Source: Bacteroidales bacterium
GTDB lineage: Bacteria > Bacteroidota > Bacteroidia > Bacteroidales > VadinHA17
Reading direction: 5' to 3'
Assembly: GCA_029935275.1 (NCBI GenBank)
Contig: JAOZKQ010000070.1
Location: 1-9,245, forward strand
Length of the DNA stretch: 9,245 nt
Notes under the pieces: model-generated
Databases searched by the model: none
What the model saw: only the letters and a program-made list of their open reading frames with translations
What the model was told of the DNA's origin: nothing
Part shown: positions 1 to 6,297 of the stretch, piece by piece
Position numbering within the stretch: the first letter of the stretch is position 1
How the letters are laid out: each line of letters begins with the position of its first letter
Position numbers and translations under genes: made by a program

Positions 1-332
1 GTAAAGGCATAGATCCATCGGCCACTAATAATTGTAGTTCCCGTGATCATAGGGTTGAATCCATTCAGGGATGAAATATCCGGTTGGGAAAAGTTAGTAA
101 GACCTGCTAATTTAAATTCTTCTGCCAGAATAGCGGGGAGTGAGTTTTGTTGTCCCTTAGTAAATAAGGCTCCATCCATAAAGCCGGCAGAGAAGTTATC
201 ACCAATACCAACGTAGTTTGTAATATTTGTACTCCCGGAATTATAATTTTTTTCAAGCTCGGGAAATTCATACTCACAACCAGCAAGCAGAAGAAAAACA
301 ATCAAAATCCATATATTTATTCTAGAGATCAT
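1..332 (-). CDS. SGNH/GDSL-like lipoprotein, N-terminal part (runs off left edge)
   Basis: Only the first 110 residues lie in the window; the 3' end is cut by the edge. The ATG at 332-330 begins a short lipoprotein signal peptide with lipobox LLAGC (Cys19), so the mature protein should be lipid-anchored. The acidic stretch after the Cys (CEYEFPELE) may favour surface export, but this is weak evidence. Residues 40-73 (YVGIGDNFSAG, then MDGALFTKGQQNS and ILAEEF) resemble block I of the SGNH/GDSL lipoproteins that Bacteroidota often encode beside a TonB-dependent receptor. In those proteins the block usually reads G-[DN]-S-[LF]-[TS]-A-G. Here the Ser position is Asn46, so the usual nucleophile appears to be missing. 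The gene starts 3 nt after the receptor stop codon, so the two are almost certainly co-transcribed. A binding or degraded-enzyme role is possible. The family call rests on recalled motifs, and the catalytic Asp-His block lies outside the window. Confidence 0.72.
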   Translation of the reverse strand, partial: MISRINIWILIVFLLLAGCEYEFPELEKNYNSGSTNITNYVGIGDNFSAGFMDGALFTKGQQNSLPAILAEEFKLAGLTNFSQPDISSLNGFNPMITGTTIISGRWIYAF

Positions 333-335
333 TTT

Positions 336-3161
336 TTAATTTTTATTTGAGAAATTGAATAAATTCTCAATAGTATAAGATATATAGTAGAATGATCCAA
401 CCTGTGCACTGCCAAATGAGGTAGTGTAACTAACGTTAAAGAAATTAGATACACCCATTTTAAATATAGATTCCGGTTTATGAAATCTATAAGAAGCCTG
501 GATATCCCATGTGCTGACAGGTTCAATCCACCCATCACCAAAAGGGCTTTGCCATAAAGTCCTGGATTGCCATCTCCATACTAGATTAAATCCAAGGTTC
601 TTAAACCCCGGATTATTTTCTAATTTGTCCAGTTTGCGATTAGAGATAGAAATATTGAACTTATAATCCGGAGTGTTAAAGCCGGGTATGATGGGGTCAT
701 CCTCTGAGCTGGCAAGCTGCGACCATGTAAAATTTCCTGAGATAATTGCTCCAATGGGGCTAATGTATTTTAATCCGGTAGCAAGACCATAAATGGATAC
801 CGCTTTTTGTGAATTGGTATAAATATATAATACATCACTTTGAGATGAGTTATTTATTTGGCTGGCTGCACTTAATAGATCTACCTGAGGAGAAGTTCTC
901 GGTTTAACAATTTCAACAAGTCCGATAAAATTGTTATAAAAACTATTGTAAAATGAAGCATCAAAAAAGATTTTGTCAATAAATTTGGTTTTATATCCCA
1001 GTTCATATGAAAAAACCTTTTCAGTTTTGAAATCTGTAAGATCATTTTGTCCCACAATATTATCATTAAGTATTTCAAGGTTATTCATGGCAGCCTGGGC
1101 TGGGGTCATAGAGTTTTCTTCCCGGTTTATATCATTATAAACGGCTTCATTGAAATCTAGTACACCTTGTGAGTAAAAACCATTTCCTTGAATCTGGTAT
1201 TCCTCAATATTTCTTCCCAATCCGCCAATTATCCATGATGAGCCAAGGTCTTTCTTAATAAACTGCTCTTTAGCGCTTGGTGTTCTGGTGCCTGTTAATA
1301 TCGAAGCCCTTAGGAAATGGATTCCATCAAGGACATACAGGGCTGAAATGCGAGGGGTAAAGTTTCCTTCAAAGAACCCACTTTTGTCATATCTGATTGA
1401 GGCTGTAAAAGAAAGGTCTTCATTAAGAAAGGCTTTTCTTAACTGCAGATAGGATCCGTATTCATAATATGAAATGTCATTACCGGTAGTATCAGGAAAG
1501 GATGTGCCCTGTGATTCAAGATCATAAAACCTGTAGTTTCCCCCAATTTCGATATCCACAAATTGTACCTGGTCAAGGAAATTATATCGTCCATCAATGT
1601 TGTAAAGGGATGAATTATTAATTAGTTGTGCACCTTCAGTGAAATCAGGATTATTGATAATCTTTTCTTTTTCTGCATCAAATTCATCAGTTCCGGGGAG
1701 TAATCTCCCTGAATCAGCAAATCTTCTGGCGTCTTTGTGACTGCCGGGCTGAAAACCTGCAAAGGAAAATCTTCCACGGAAGGCTTGTTCATAATCACGG
1801 AACCATTTTTCATCACTTTTCCAGGAATTATTCATGTGAATTGAAAGGACACCGGTATCATATGATTTTCCGGTGATTTGTTTGGTGCCATATGCCCGGA
1901 CCATGAACCGGGCACTGATAAATTCCAGTTTGCCTTGAAAAATTTTAAAATCAGCTAAGGAAGTTCTGTTATCCTCAGTGTAAACTGTAGTAGCATTGCC
2001 GTAGTTACCTTCTAAAATAGTTGTAATATTATCCGAAAGCCGATAATGAACTGCACCTCCAAATTTCAGACTGGAAACGTTGTTGTCAACAAGGTATTTG
2101 TCTCTGTATCCTGTTCGGGCAACAATAATATTTTCATTATGCTTCCCAATGGGTAACTCTGAGATTATTTCATCTCCGTATTTGTTTAATGCATCATGTC
2201 CCGGATCATATTCCCAATGGATATTCCCCGGCCTGATGTTAGTAGTGTCATCTGCGTACCAGTCTTTGCCTTTCATATAGGATGCAGTAACTTTTAAAGC
2301 CAGCCTGCTTCCAAGTGCCTTTGAAAGCCTGAAGCCCATGTCAACCAGGCCTTTTCCCATAAACTGGAATGGATGATCACTACCGGTCTTGACATCACTA
2401 ACCCCTGGCTTAACATAAAAACTAAGCCCCTGGAATTTAAAAGGATCCTTACTGTTCATGATCAATAAACCATTTAGTACATTCCCTCCAAATCTTACAG
2501 ACGAAGGTCCTGGTAAAAATTCAATTGACTCGATATCCAATTCATTTAGTCCGGCAATGTTCCCAATAGAAAAGTTCATGCCTGGTGCCTGATTATCCAT
2601 GCCATCTACAATTTGAACAAACCGGGTATTAACGGTGGAGTTAAATCCTCGGGCATTTACAGTCATGAATTGCATGCTTTGATTAACCACATCTACACCC
2701 TTCAGGTTGGCAATAGCATTATAAAAATTTGGTGACGGAGTTTCTTTTATTCCAAGGGCATCCAGCATTTCTACTGATACGGCTTTCCTCATATTTTTCT
2801 CCTCCACTTCTACAACTGGTGCTATGAAAACAATTTCTTCTCCCACATAGGATAAAGGCTTAAATTTAATATTGATTCCGGATGTTGATTTTTTTTTAAT
2901 TCTTAAATCCTCAGAGTTGAAGCCAATCATAGAGAAATGAATCGTTAACGGAAGTTCGTGGTTGGCTTTGAGATAAAAGTAACCACGCGAATCGGAAACA
3001 GTTCCAATCTGCTTGTCTCTAATCACTATGTTTACACCTGAAACAGGTTGTTTTGTTTCTACATTTATAATCCTGCCAGAGACTTCGACCTTCTGTTGGG
3101 AAAAGGTGAGTTGTGAAATAAATAAAAGAAGAATACCAAAGAGTATAAATTTCCAGCTCAT
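336..3161 (-). CDS. TonB-dependent outer-membrane receptor with carboxypeptidase-regulatory-like domain
   Basis: A 941-residue outer-membrane receptor expected to import a substrate using TonB-ExbBD energy. The order is: signal peptide (about 1-22, hydrophobic core then TFSQQ); CarboxypepD_reg-like beta-sandwich (about 24-101, with VSGRI, VSGVNIVI, GTVSDSRGYF and SMIGF); a TonB-box-like stretch near 109-115 (EIVFIAP); plug domain (about 125-240) with the conserved LPGPSSVRFGG and NGLLIMNSK segment at about 216-238; then a long beta-barrel rich in alternating aromatic strands up to the C-terminus. An in-frame TTG two codons upstream (3167) is possible, but ATG at 3161 is preferred because it directly precedes the charged and hydrophobic signal sequence. 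No SusD follows; the partner is the SGNH-like lipoprotein 3 nt downstream. This differs from classic SusCD pairs and leaves the substrate unknown. A -7 promoter match lies about 70 nt upstream. Confidence 0.93.
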   Translation of the reverse strand: MSWKFILFGILLLFISQLTFSQQKVEVSGRIINVETKQPVSGVNIVIRDKQIGTVSDSRGYFYLKANHELPLTIHFSMIGFNSEDLRIKKKSTSGINIKFKPLSYVGEEIVFIAPVVEVEEKNMRKAVSVEMLDALGIKETPSPNFYNAIANLKGVDVVNQSMQFMTVNARGFNSTVNTRFVQIVDGMDNQAPGMNFSIGNIAGLNELDIESIEFLPGPSSVRFGGNVLNGLLIMNSKDPFKFQGLSFYVKPGVSDVKTGSDHPFQFMGKGLVDMGFRLSKALGSRLALKVTASYMKGKDWYADDTTNIRPGNIHWEYDPGHDALNKYGDEIISELPIGKHNENIIVARTGYRDKYLVDNNVSSLKFGGAVHYRLSDNITTILEGNYGNATTVYTEDNRTSLADFKIFQGKLEFISARFMVRAYGTKQITGKSYDTGVLSIHMNNSWKSDEKWFRDYEQAFRGRFSFAGFQPGSHKDARRFADSGRLLPGTDEFDAEKEKIINNPDFTEGAQLINNSSLYNIDGRYNFLDQVQFVDIEIGGNYRFYDLESQGTSFPDTTGNDISYYEYGSYLQLRKAFLNEDLSFTASIRYDKSGFFEGNFTPRISALYVLDGIHFLRASILTGTRTPSAKEQFIKKDLGSSWIIGGLGRNIEEYQIQGNGFYSQGVLDFNEAVYNDINREENSMTPAQAAMNNLEILNDNIVGQNDLTDFKTEKVFSYELGYKTKFIDKIFFDASFYNSFYNNFIGLVEIVKPRTSPQVDLLSAASQINNSSQSDVLYIYTNSQKAVSIYGLATGLKYISPIGAIISGNFTWSQLASSEDDPIIPGFNTPDYKFNISISNRKLDKLENNPGFKNLGFNLVWRWQSRTLWQSPFGDGWIEPVSTWDIQASYRFHKPESIFKMGVSNFFNVSYTTSFGSAQVGSFYYISYTIENLFNFSNKN

Positions 3162-3231
3162 TATCAAATTAAAAATGAATTTATAAAAGTATAATAAATA
3201 TTGTACGATTTACTTAAATTGGATAGAATTT

Positions 3232-3239
3232 CAAAAGTA
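3232..3239 (-). promoter_or_regulatory. Candidate -7 box for the receptor/lipoprotein operon
   Basis: Read on the minus strand, these bases are TACTTTTG, an exact match to the Bacteroidota -7 consensus TAnnTTTG. They would give a 5' leader of about 60 nt before the receptor ATG. The upstream -33 element is poor: the nearest TTG is only 12 nt away instead of about 19-21. Confidence is therefore moderate. Confidence 0.4.
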
Positions 3240-3300
3240 TTTATTCTAATGCAAATCCGGCTTTTGGTGTGTTACTTATTAAACTGTTTTTTTGTGTTTT

Positions 3301-3328
3301 ATGTCCGAATGGTATGCCAGGCGGACGT
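3301..3328. repeat. Inverted repeat / potential hairpin between divergent promoters
   Basis: An outer 7-pair stem (ATGTCCG against CGGACGT, one G-T wobble) encloses a 2x2 internal loop (AA/GG) and an inner 3-bp stem (TGG/CCA) capped by TATG. It lies upstream of both candidate promoters, so it could be an operator or part of an upstream RNA. There is no T-run after it on the plus strand, which argues against an intrinsic terminator. Confidence 0.45.
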
Positions 3329-3359
3329 TCTCCTAAAGGGATACTTTTTGTGAAAACTT

Positions 3360-3375
3360 CTGACTGACCAGTCGG
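3360..3375. promoter_or_regulatory. Palindrome, possible operator site
   Basis: GACTG at 3362-3366 and CAGTC at 3369-3373 form a perfect inverted repeat separated by AC. The symmetry extends by one T-G and one C-G pair to 16 bp. The very short spacer suits a dimeric DNA-binding protein better than an RNA hairpin. Its shape is like TetR-type operators, but no such regulator is encoded in the window, so the assignment is inference. Confidence 0.35.
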
Positions 3376-3512
3376 TACCTTATGTGCTTTTCTTATTCCA
3401 TAACCCCCCTTTTACTTATTGGGATTACTTGATAATTGTTTTATTGATTCAGGTATTATTAAATAAATTATACCCAAACTGGATTATTCTTTATTTTTTC
3501 TAAGAATTATTT

Positions 3513-3520
3513 TAATTTCG
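3513..3520 (+). promoter_or_regulatory. Candidate -7 box for the FKBP gene
   Basis: TAATTTCG matches the Bacteroidota -7 consensus TAnnTTTG at all but one position and is followed by C, as is common. It would give a leader of about 60 nt before the ATG at 3587. No clear -33 TTG is seen at the expected distance, so this is tentative. Confidence 0.35.
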
Positions 3521-3548
3521 CACCACTTAATACCTTAAATACCGGTTA

Positions 3549-3563
3549 AGAACAAAATGTTCT
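3549..3563. promoter_or_regulatory. Perfect palindrome in the FKBP leader
   Basis: AGAACA and TGTTCT flank AAA, a perfect 6-bp inverted repeat ending 23 nt before the FKBP start codon. It lies downstream of the candidate promoter, where it could be a repressor site or a small 5'-leader hairpin. Nothing in the window identifies a binding protein. Confidence 0.3.
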
Positions 3564-3586
3564 AAATGCTTTAAAAATATAAATAC

Positions 3587-4291
3587 ATGAAAAAGATTTT
3601 ATTATTATTACTTGTGGGAAGTTTGTTGATTGTTTTTTCCTGTAAAAATAAAAGAACTGTTGATGTAGGAATGAGAAACAAGATCGATACTCTTAGTTAT
3701 TGTATTGGAATAGTTTATGGGCAAAATTTGCATGGGGATGGGTTTGATACGATAAATCCATGGGTAATTGCCCGTGCGTTTGATGATCTCCTTGATGAAA
3801 AAGAGCTGCTGATAGATAAGGATATGGCAAAAGAAATATTGCTGGAGCAATATTCTATTGTTAAAGAAGCACAATTACTTTTAAAATTTGAAGACATAAA
3901 AATAGAGGGACAGAAGTTTTTGGAAGAAAACATGAATAATGAAGGAGTTGTGGTTCTCCCTGGAGGTTTACAGTATAAAGTGATTAAAGAGGGTAAAGGA
4001 AAGAGCCCTGGAAAGGAGGATGTAGTTCGGGTTTATTATAAGGGCTCATTTATTAATGGACGGGTATTTGAAGAACATATAACCGGAGATCCCATTATTT
4101 TTGGGGTGAACAGGGTTATTAAAGGCTGGTCGGAGGCTTTGCAATTAATGAAACCGGGTTCGAAGTGGAGATTGTTTATTCCATATAATCTGGCATACGG
4201 TAGGGAGTACCGGCCCAATAGCGAAATTGTCCCTTTTTCGGCTTTGATCTTTGATCTGGAATTAGTTAGTGTTGAAGGAAGTAATAAGTAA
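3587..4291 (+). CDS. FKBP-type peptidyl-prolyl cis-trans isomerase lipoprotein (FkpA/Mip-like)
   Basis: A 234-residue prolyl isomerase, probably membrane-anchored and helping envelope proteins to fold. The signal peptide ends in a lipobox-like VFSC with Cys19. Residues about 28-110 form a helical region like the Mip/FkpA dimerisation domain (DTLSYCIGIVYGQNL near the start). Residues about 112-229 are the FKBP domain: GGLQYKVI, VRVYYKG, VIKGWSEAL, LAYG and IFDLEL. Relative to human FKBP12, most pocket residues are kept: Tyr151 (Y26), Phe161 (F36), Phe172 (F46), Val177-Ile178, Trp181 (W59), Tyr204 (Y82) and Phe222 (F99). The D37 position is Glu162, and the loop before the last strand is EIVPFSAL instead of the usual IPPN-type sequence, so activity or specificity may differ. 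The ATG start is chosen because the lysine-rich, leucine-rich signal follows at once. The next gene starts 33 nt downstream with no terminator between, so read-through is plausible. Confidence 0.93.
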   Translation: MKKILLLLLVGSLLIVFSCKNKRTVDVGMRNKIDTLSYCIGIVYGQNLHGDGFDTINPWVIARAFDDLLDEKELLIDKDMAKEILLEQYSIVKEAQLLLKFEDIKIEGQKFLEENMNNEGVVVLPGGLQYKVIKEGKGKSPGKEDVVRVYYKGSFINGRVFEEHITGDPIIFGVNRVIKGWSEALQLMKPGSKWRLFIPYNLAYGREYRPNSEIVPFSALIFDLELVSVEGSNK

Positions 4292-4324
4292 GTTAATGAT
4301 ATTATATAATTTAAATTTATAAGT

Positions 4325-4711
4325 ATGGCTTTTGAAGTAAGTGGTAAACTGATCGAGATATTTGAAACTGTTCAGGCTAGTGCCAGTTTCAAGAAACGTG
4401 AGTTTATTGTAGAAAAAACAGAGAATGTTGGGGGAAATGAATTTACAGATTTTATTAAGTTTCAGCTAACACAGGATCGTTGTAACCTGATAGACTCATT
4501 TAATGTTAATGACCAGGTAAAAGTTAGTTTTAATATACGTGGTAATCGTTGGGAAAAAGACGGGAAGGTTAGTTTTTTTACAAATCTGGCAGCCTGGAGA
4601 ATTGAAAAAGAAGCAGGTGGCTCAGGACAGGATATGGATACTTCATTCCCGGATGCTAGTGATATGCCTCCTGCACAGGAAGATGCTCCGGATGATGATC
4701 TTCCGTTTTAG
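4325..4711 (+). CDS. DUF3127 OB-fold-like protein with SSB-type C-terminal tip
   Basis: A 128-residue cytoplasmic protein with no signal peptide or membrane segment. The N-terminal ~95 residues match my recollection of DUF3127, a Bacteroidota family of unknown role: VSGKLIEIFE, KKREFIVE, an aromatic and charged middle, VSFNIRGNRWEKDGK, then FTNLAAWRIEK. The beta-rich pattern is compatible with an OB fold. A low-complexity acidic and proline-containing tail follows (about 97-128) and ends in DDDLPF, nearly identical to the DDDIPF tip with which bacterial SSB recruits DNA replication and repair proteins. That suggests, but does not prove, a role in single-stranded DNA metabolism or in binding SSB partners. 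The gene lies 33 nt after the FKBP gene and may share its transcript. No binding assay or catalytic motif can be inferred. Confidence 0.88.
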   Translation: MAFEVSGKLIEIFETVQASASFKKREFIVEKTENVGGNEFTDFIKFQLTQDRCNLIDSFNVNDQVKVSFNIRGNRWEKDGKVSFFTNLAAWRIEKEAGGSGQDMDTSFPDASDMPPAQEDAPDDDLPF

Positions 4712-4766
4712 TATGGTGTCAATTGTATTTTGATAATTATAGTTGCCCCTTTTTCAAGGATGATTT

Positions 4767-4791
4767 GACTTTTTGCATGGCTTTAGAAGTC
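4767..4791. terminator. Weak hairpin between convergent genes
   Basis: GACTTTT and AGAAGTC can pair (seven pairs, one G-T) around an 11-nt loop in the 84-bp gap between the converging DUF3127 and sigma-factor genes. It could end transcription from one or both sides. However, the stem is short, AT-rich and lacks a clean T-run, so this is a low-confidence call. Confidence 0.22.
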
Positions 4792-4795
4792 CCCT

Positions 4796-5374
4796 TTAGT
4801 TTGACCGGAAAGTATTCTTCTTAAAATAAGGATCATTATAAATATTTTCTGTCAACTCTTCTTTGCATTTGAACTTTAAACTTTTCAGGTAGTTTGAACT
4901 GTTTATATTGAGAAGTGCCGCCATGTCTTTATATGAAATGCCTTTAAAAAACATCCGTAGCACTTTTTGGCATCCTGGCTTTAAATTGTTCAGGTGCTTT
5001 TCGAAGAGATCAAAGAGCTCTATCTCATCCGGGTCTTTTATGGTTACAGGCTCATTGTAGTAATGTTCAATAATACCTGTTTTGTTTTTTATTTCTTTTC
5101 TTTTTCTTTCAAGGTCTTTCAACCACATGTTTTTACATATAGTAAATAATAATGCACTAAGGTTCTTCTTGATATTCAGTTTATTCTCAGAGGCTTTTTT
5201 GCAAATATGGACTATCCCCATTTGAACTATTTCCTGTGCATCATGATTGTTACCACTGTTGGAGTTTATATAGGCTCTAATGCCCGGGTAATTATCAGTG
5301 TAAATTGATTCTATAAAATCAGTATTATTAGACCTTATTGCACGGATAATTTCTTCCTGGCTGAAATGTTTCAA
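4796..5374 (-). CDS. Sigma-70 family (ECF-like) RNA polymerase sigma factor
   Basis: A 192-residue transcription initiation factor. Region 2 covers about residues 16-90: DAQEIVQMGIVHICKKA corresponds to the -10-recognition and core-binding helix, followed by the typical LLFTICKNMWLKDLERKRKE. Region 4 covers about 122-176, with LKPGCQKVLRMFFKGISYKDMAALL and a helix-turn-helix near 146-170 ending in KSLKFKCKEEL. This layout is that of the ECF-like sigma factors common in Bacteroidota. No region 1.1 or region 3 is present. The start must be the TTG at 5374 (or a rare ATT one codon upstream): the frame is closed by TGA at 5434 and the next Met is residue 52, inside region 2. No anti-sigma gene lies beside it, and DUF4294 upstream is 189 nt away. 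Target genes are unknown. Confidence 0.88.
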   Translation of the reverse strand: MKHFSQEEIIRAIRSNNTDFIESIYTDNYPGIRAYINSNSGNNHDAQEIVQMGIVHICKKASENKLNIKKNLSALLFTICKNMWLKDLERKRKEIKNKTGIIEHYYNEPVTIKDPDEIELFDLFEKHLNNLKPGCQKVLRMFFKGISYKDMAALLNINSSNYLKSLKFKCKEELTENIYNDPYFKKNTFRSN

Positions 5375-5400
5375 AATAGCTTGGTTTAGGTTTTGCTTTA

Positions 5401-5425
5401 ACCAGAAGTTGTTGGCTTTTCTGGT
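5401..5425 (-). promoter_or_regulatory. Hairpin-capable inverted repeat upstream of the sigma-factor start
   Basis: ACCAGAA and TTCTGGT form a perfect 7-bp inverted repeat around an 11-nt loop, ending 26 nt upstream of the TTG start. It may lie in the leader of the sigma-factor mRNA, where it could act as an operator or control translation. I found no good TAnnTTTG box in this gap, so the transcription start is unknown. Confidence 0.35.
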
Positions 5426-5563
5426 ATTGCTTCAAGTTGCTTATACGGCCCTGATTTTAATTTGGTTGTTTATTAATGAAAGAAAAATTGCAGGTGTTTT
5501 GTAAATTACTGGATATCAGAAAGGTTGCCCGGGTTGTTTTTAAGTCAGGAAAATTTATAATAA

Positions 5564-6166
5564 TCAGATCAAACCGGCATCAATCATTCTTACAATCTGA
5601 TCAATATAAAGGTCTTCCTTTGTGGTGCCAAATTCTGCTTTGAGATTAGAACTGAATATTCTGGCAACTGTTTGCCAGAAACCTGCAAAAAAATCCCCTT
5701 TAAGTTCTTTTAGCCATTCGTAGGAGGTTGATCCTGTTTCACGATCTATCAAACGAATAAGGATACGACCCTGGGAGAAAGTCATGTGCCTCACATCATC
5801 TTCAAACTGCTCCATCATCTCTTTCTGAATCTTCTTGATATATTTCCTTTTTTCTTTATCATCATCAATGGTTTGAAGATTTTCATTTATTTCGTCCAGC
5901 TTGATTTTAATATATCTTACATAAGGATAAACTTTTTTCACATTCCTAACCAAGCGGCTATACTTTCTTACCTGTCGCTTATTTTTAAACTTTGGTGTTG
6001 CAAATACTTGAACTTCTTTAATTTGTTGTTGCGGTAGAGTGTCTCCGTTTATGGTTACCGGAGATAATATATTCATTTTTTTGAGGGTATCCCTGGGTGT
6101 AACCTGAGCCTCAATGAAATAGCCAGTTGTTAAGAATATCAGAAATATTAATAGAACCTTGTACAT
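5564..6166 (-). CDS. DUF4294 family exported protein
   Basis: A 200-residue protein with an N-terminal signal peptide (hydrophobic core about residues 4-16, likely cleavage after IEA), so it is probably periplasmic or envelope-associated. The mature part matches the DUF4294 pattern as I recall it: INGDTLPQ, FKNKRQVRKYSRLVRNVKKVYPYVRY, a charged helical stretch (about 95-130) with many Lys/Glu, then MTFSQGRILIRLIDRETGSTSYEWLKELKGDF and GFWQTVARIFSSNLKAEF. The family is typical of Bacteroidota and has no established function that I know. ATG at 6166 is preferred over the TTG at 6172 because it gives a normal signal peptide. It is divergent from the DUF3267 gene and lies upstream of the sigma-factor gene on the same strand, but the 189-nt gap makes an operon uncertain. 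Confidence 0.87.
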   Translation of the reverse strand: MYKVLLIFLIFLTTGYFIEAQVTPRDTLKKMNILSPVTINGDTLPQQQIKEVQVFATPKFKNKRQVRKYSRLVRNVKKVYPYVRYIKIKLDEINENLQTIDDDKEKRKYIKKIQKEMMEQFEDDVRHMTFSQGRILIRLIDRETGSTSYEWLKELKGDFFAGFWQTVARIFSSNLKAEFGTTKEDLYIDQIVRMIDAGLI

Positions 6167-6184
6167 TTTCAAACAGAATGTTAA

Positions 6185-6204
6185 AGCTTAAACCTTAGTA
6201 AGCT
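6185..6204. repeat. Short inverted repeat in the DUF4294/DUF3267 divergent region
   Basis: AGCTTA and TAAGCT flank 8 nt in the 131-bp gap between two divergent genes. The arms are only 6 bp, so this could be chance. Its position about 20 nt upstream of the DUF4294 start would suit an operator. Confidence 0.22.
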
Positions 6205-6268
6205 ATGCAATTTATATACCATTTATGAAGTAAAATTAGTGAATTCCTATAATAATTCATCCTTTTCT

Positions 6269-6276
6269 TAAATTTG
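6269..6276 (+). promoter_or_regulatory. Candidate -7 box for the DUF3267 gene
   Basis: TAAATTTG is an exact match to TAnnTTTG. It would place the transcript start near 6282 and leave a short leader before the TTG start at 6298. The -33 element is not evident. Confidence 0.42.
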
Positions 6277-6297
6277 TAAGAAATTTATAACTATAAA

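Larger units (their letters stand above)
3162..3586. other. 425-bp divergent intergenic region, no gene seen
   Basis: This separates the minus-strand receptor from the plus-strand FKBP gene. I found no convincing coding frame and no tRNA-like cloverleaf. It holds a candidate promoter for each flanking gene near the respective start and, between them, two short inverted repeats (3301-3328 and 3360-3375). A third palindrome lies in the FKBP leader (3549-3563). The middle part (about 3250-3420) is locally richer in GC than the AT-rich flanks, which fits a regulatory or structured-RNA stretch but does not prove one. Confidence 0.6.

Noticed and set aside
2080..2280. 66-residue plus-strand open frame inside the receptor gene
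   Set aside because: It is antisense to a strongly supported receptor barrel and shows no recognisable domain or promoter.
3342..3350. TACTTTTTG as a second -7 box upstream of the FKBP gene
   Set aside because: The spacing is one base too long for TAnnTTTG, and it lies over 230 nt from the start codon.
3608..3933. Two minus-strand open frames opposite the FKBP gene
   Set aside because: Both are antisense to the FKBP domain architecture, have low-complexity translations and no independent support.
5521..5563. CCCGGG-containing stretch after DUF4294 as a terminator
   Set aside because: The symmetry does not extend beyond the 6-bp core, and no T-run follows on the minus strand.
5786..6037. 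83-residue plus-strand hydrophobic open frame opposite DUF4294
   Set aside because: The hydrophobic look arises from the Lys/Glu-rich helices read on the opposite strand. DUF4294 motifs clearly fix the true frame.
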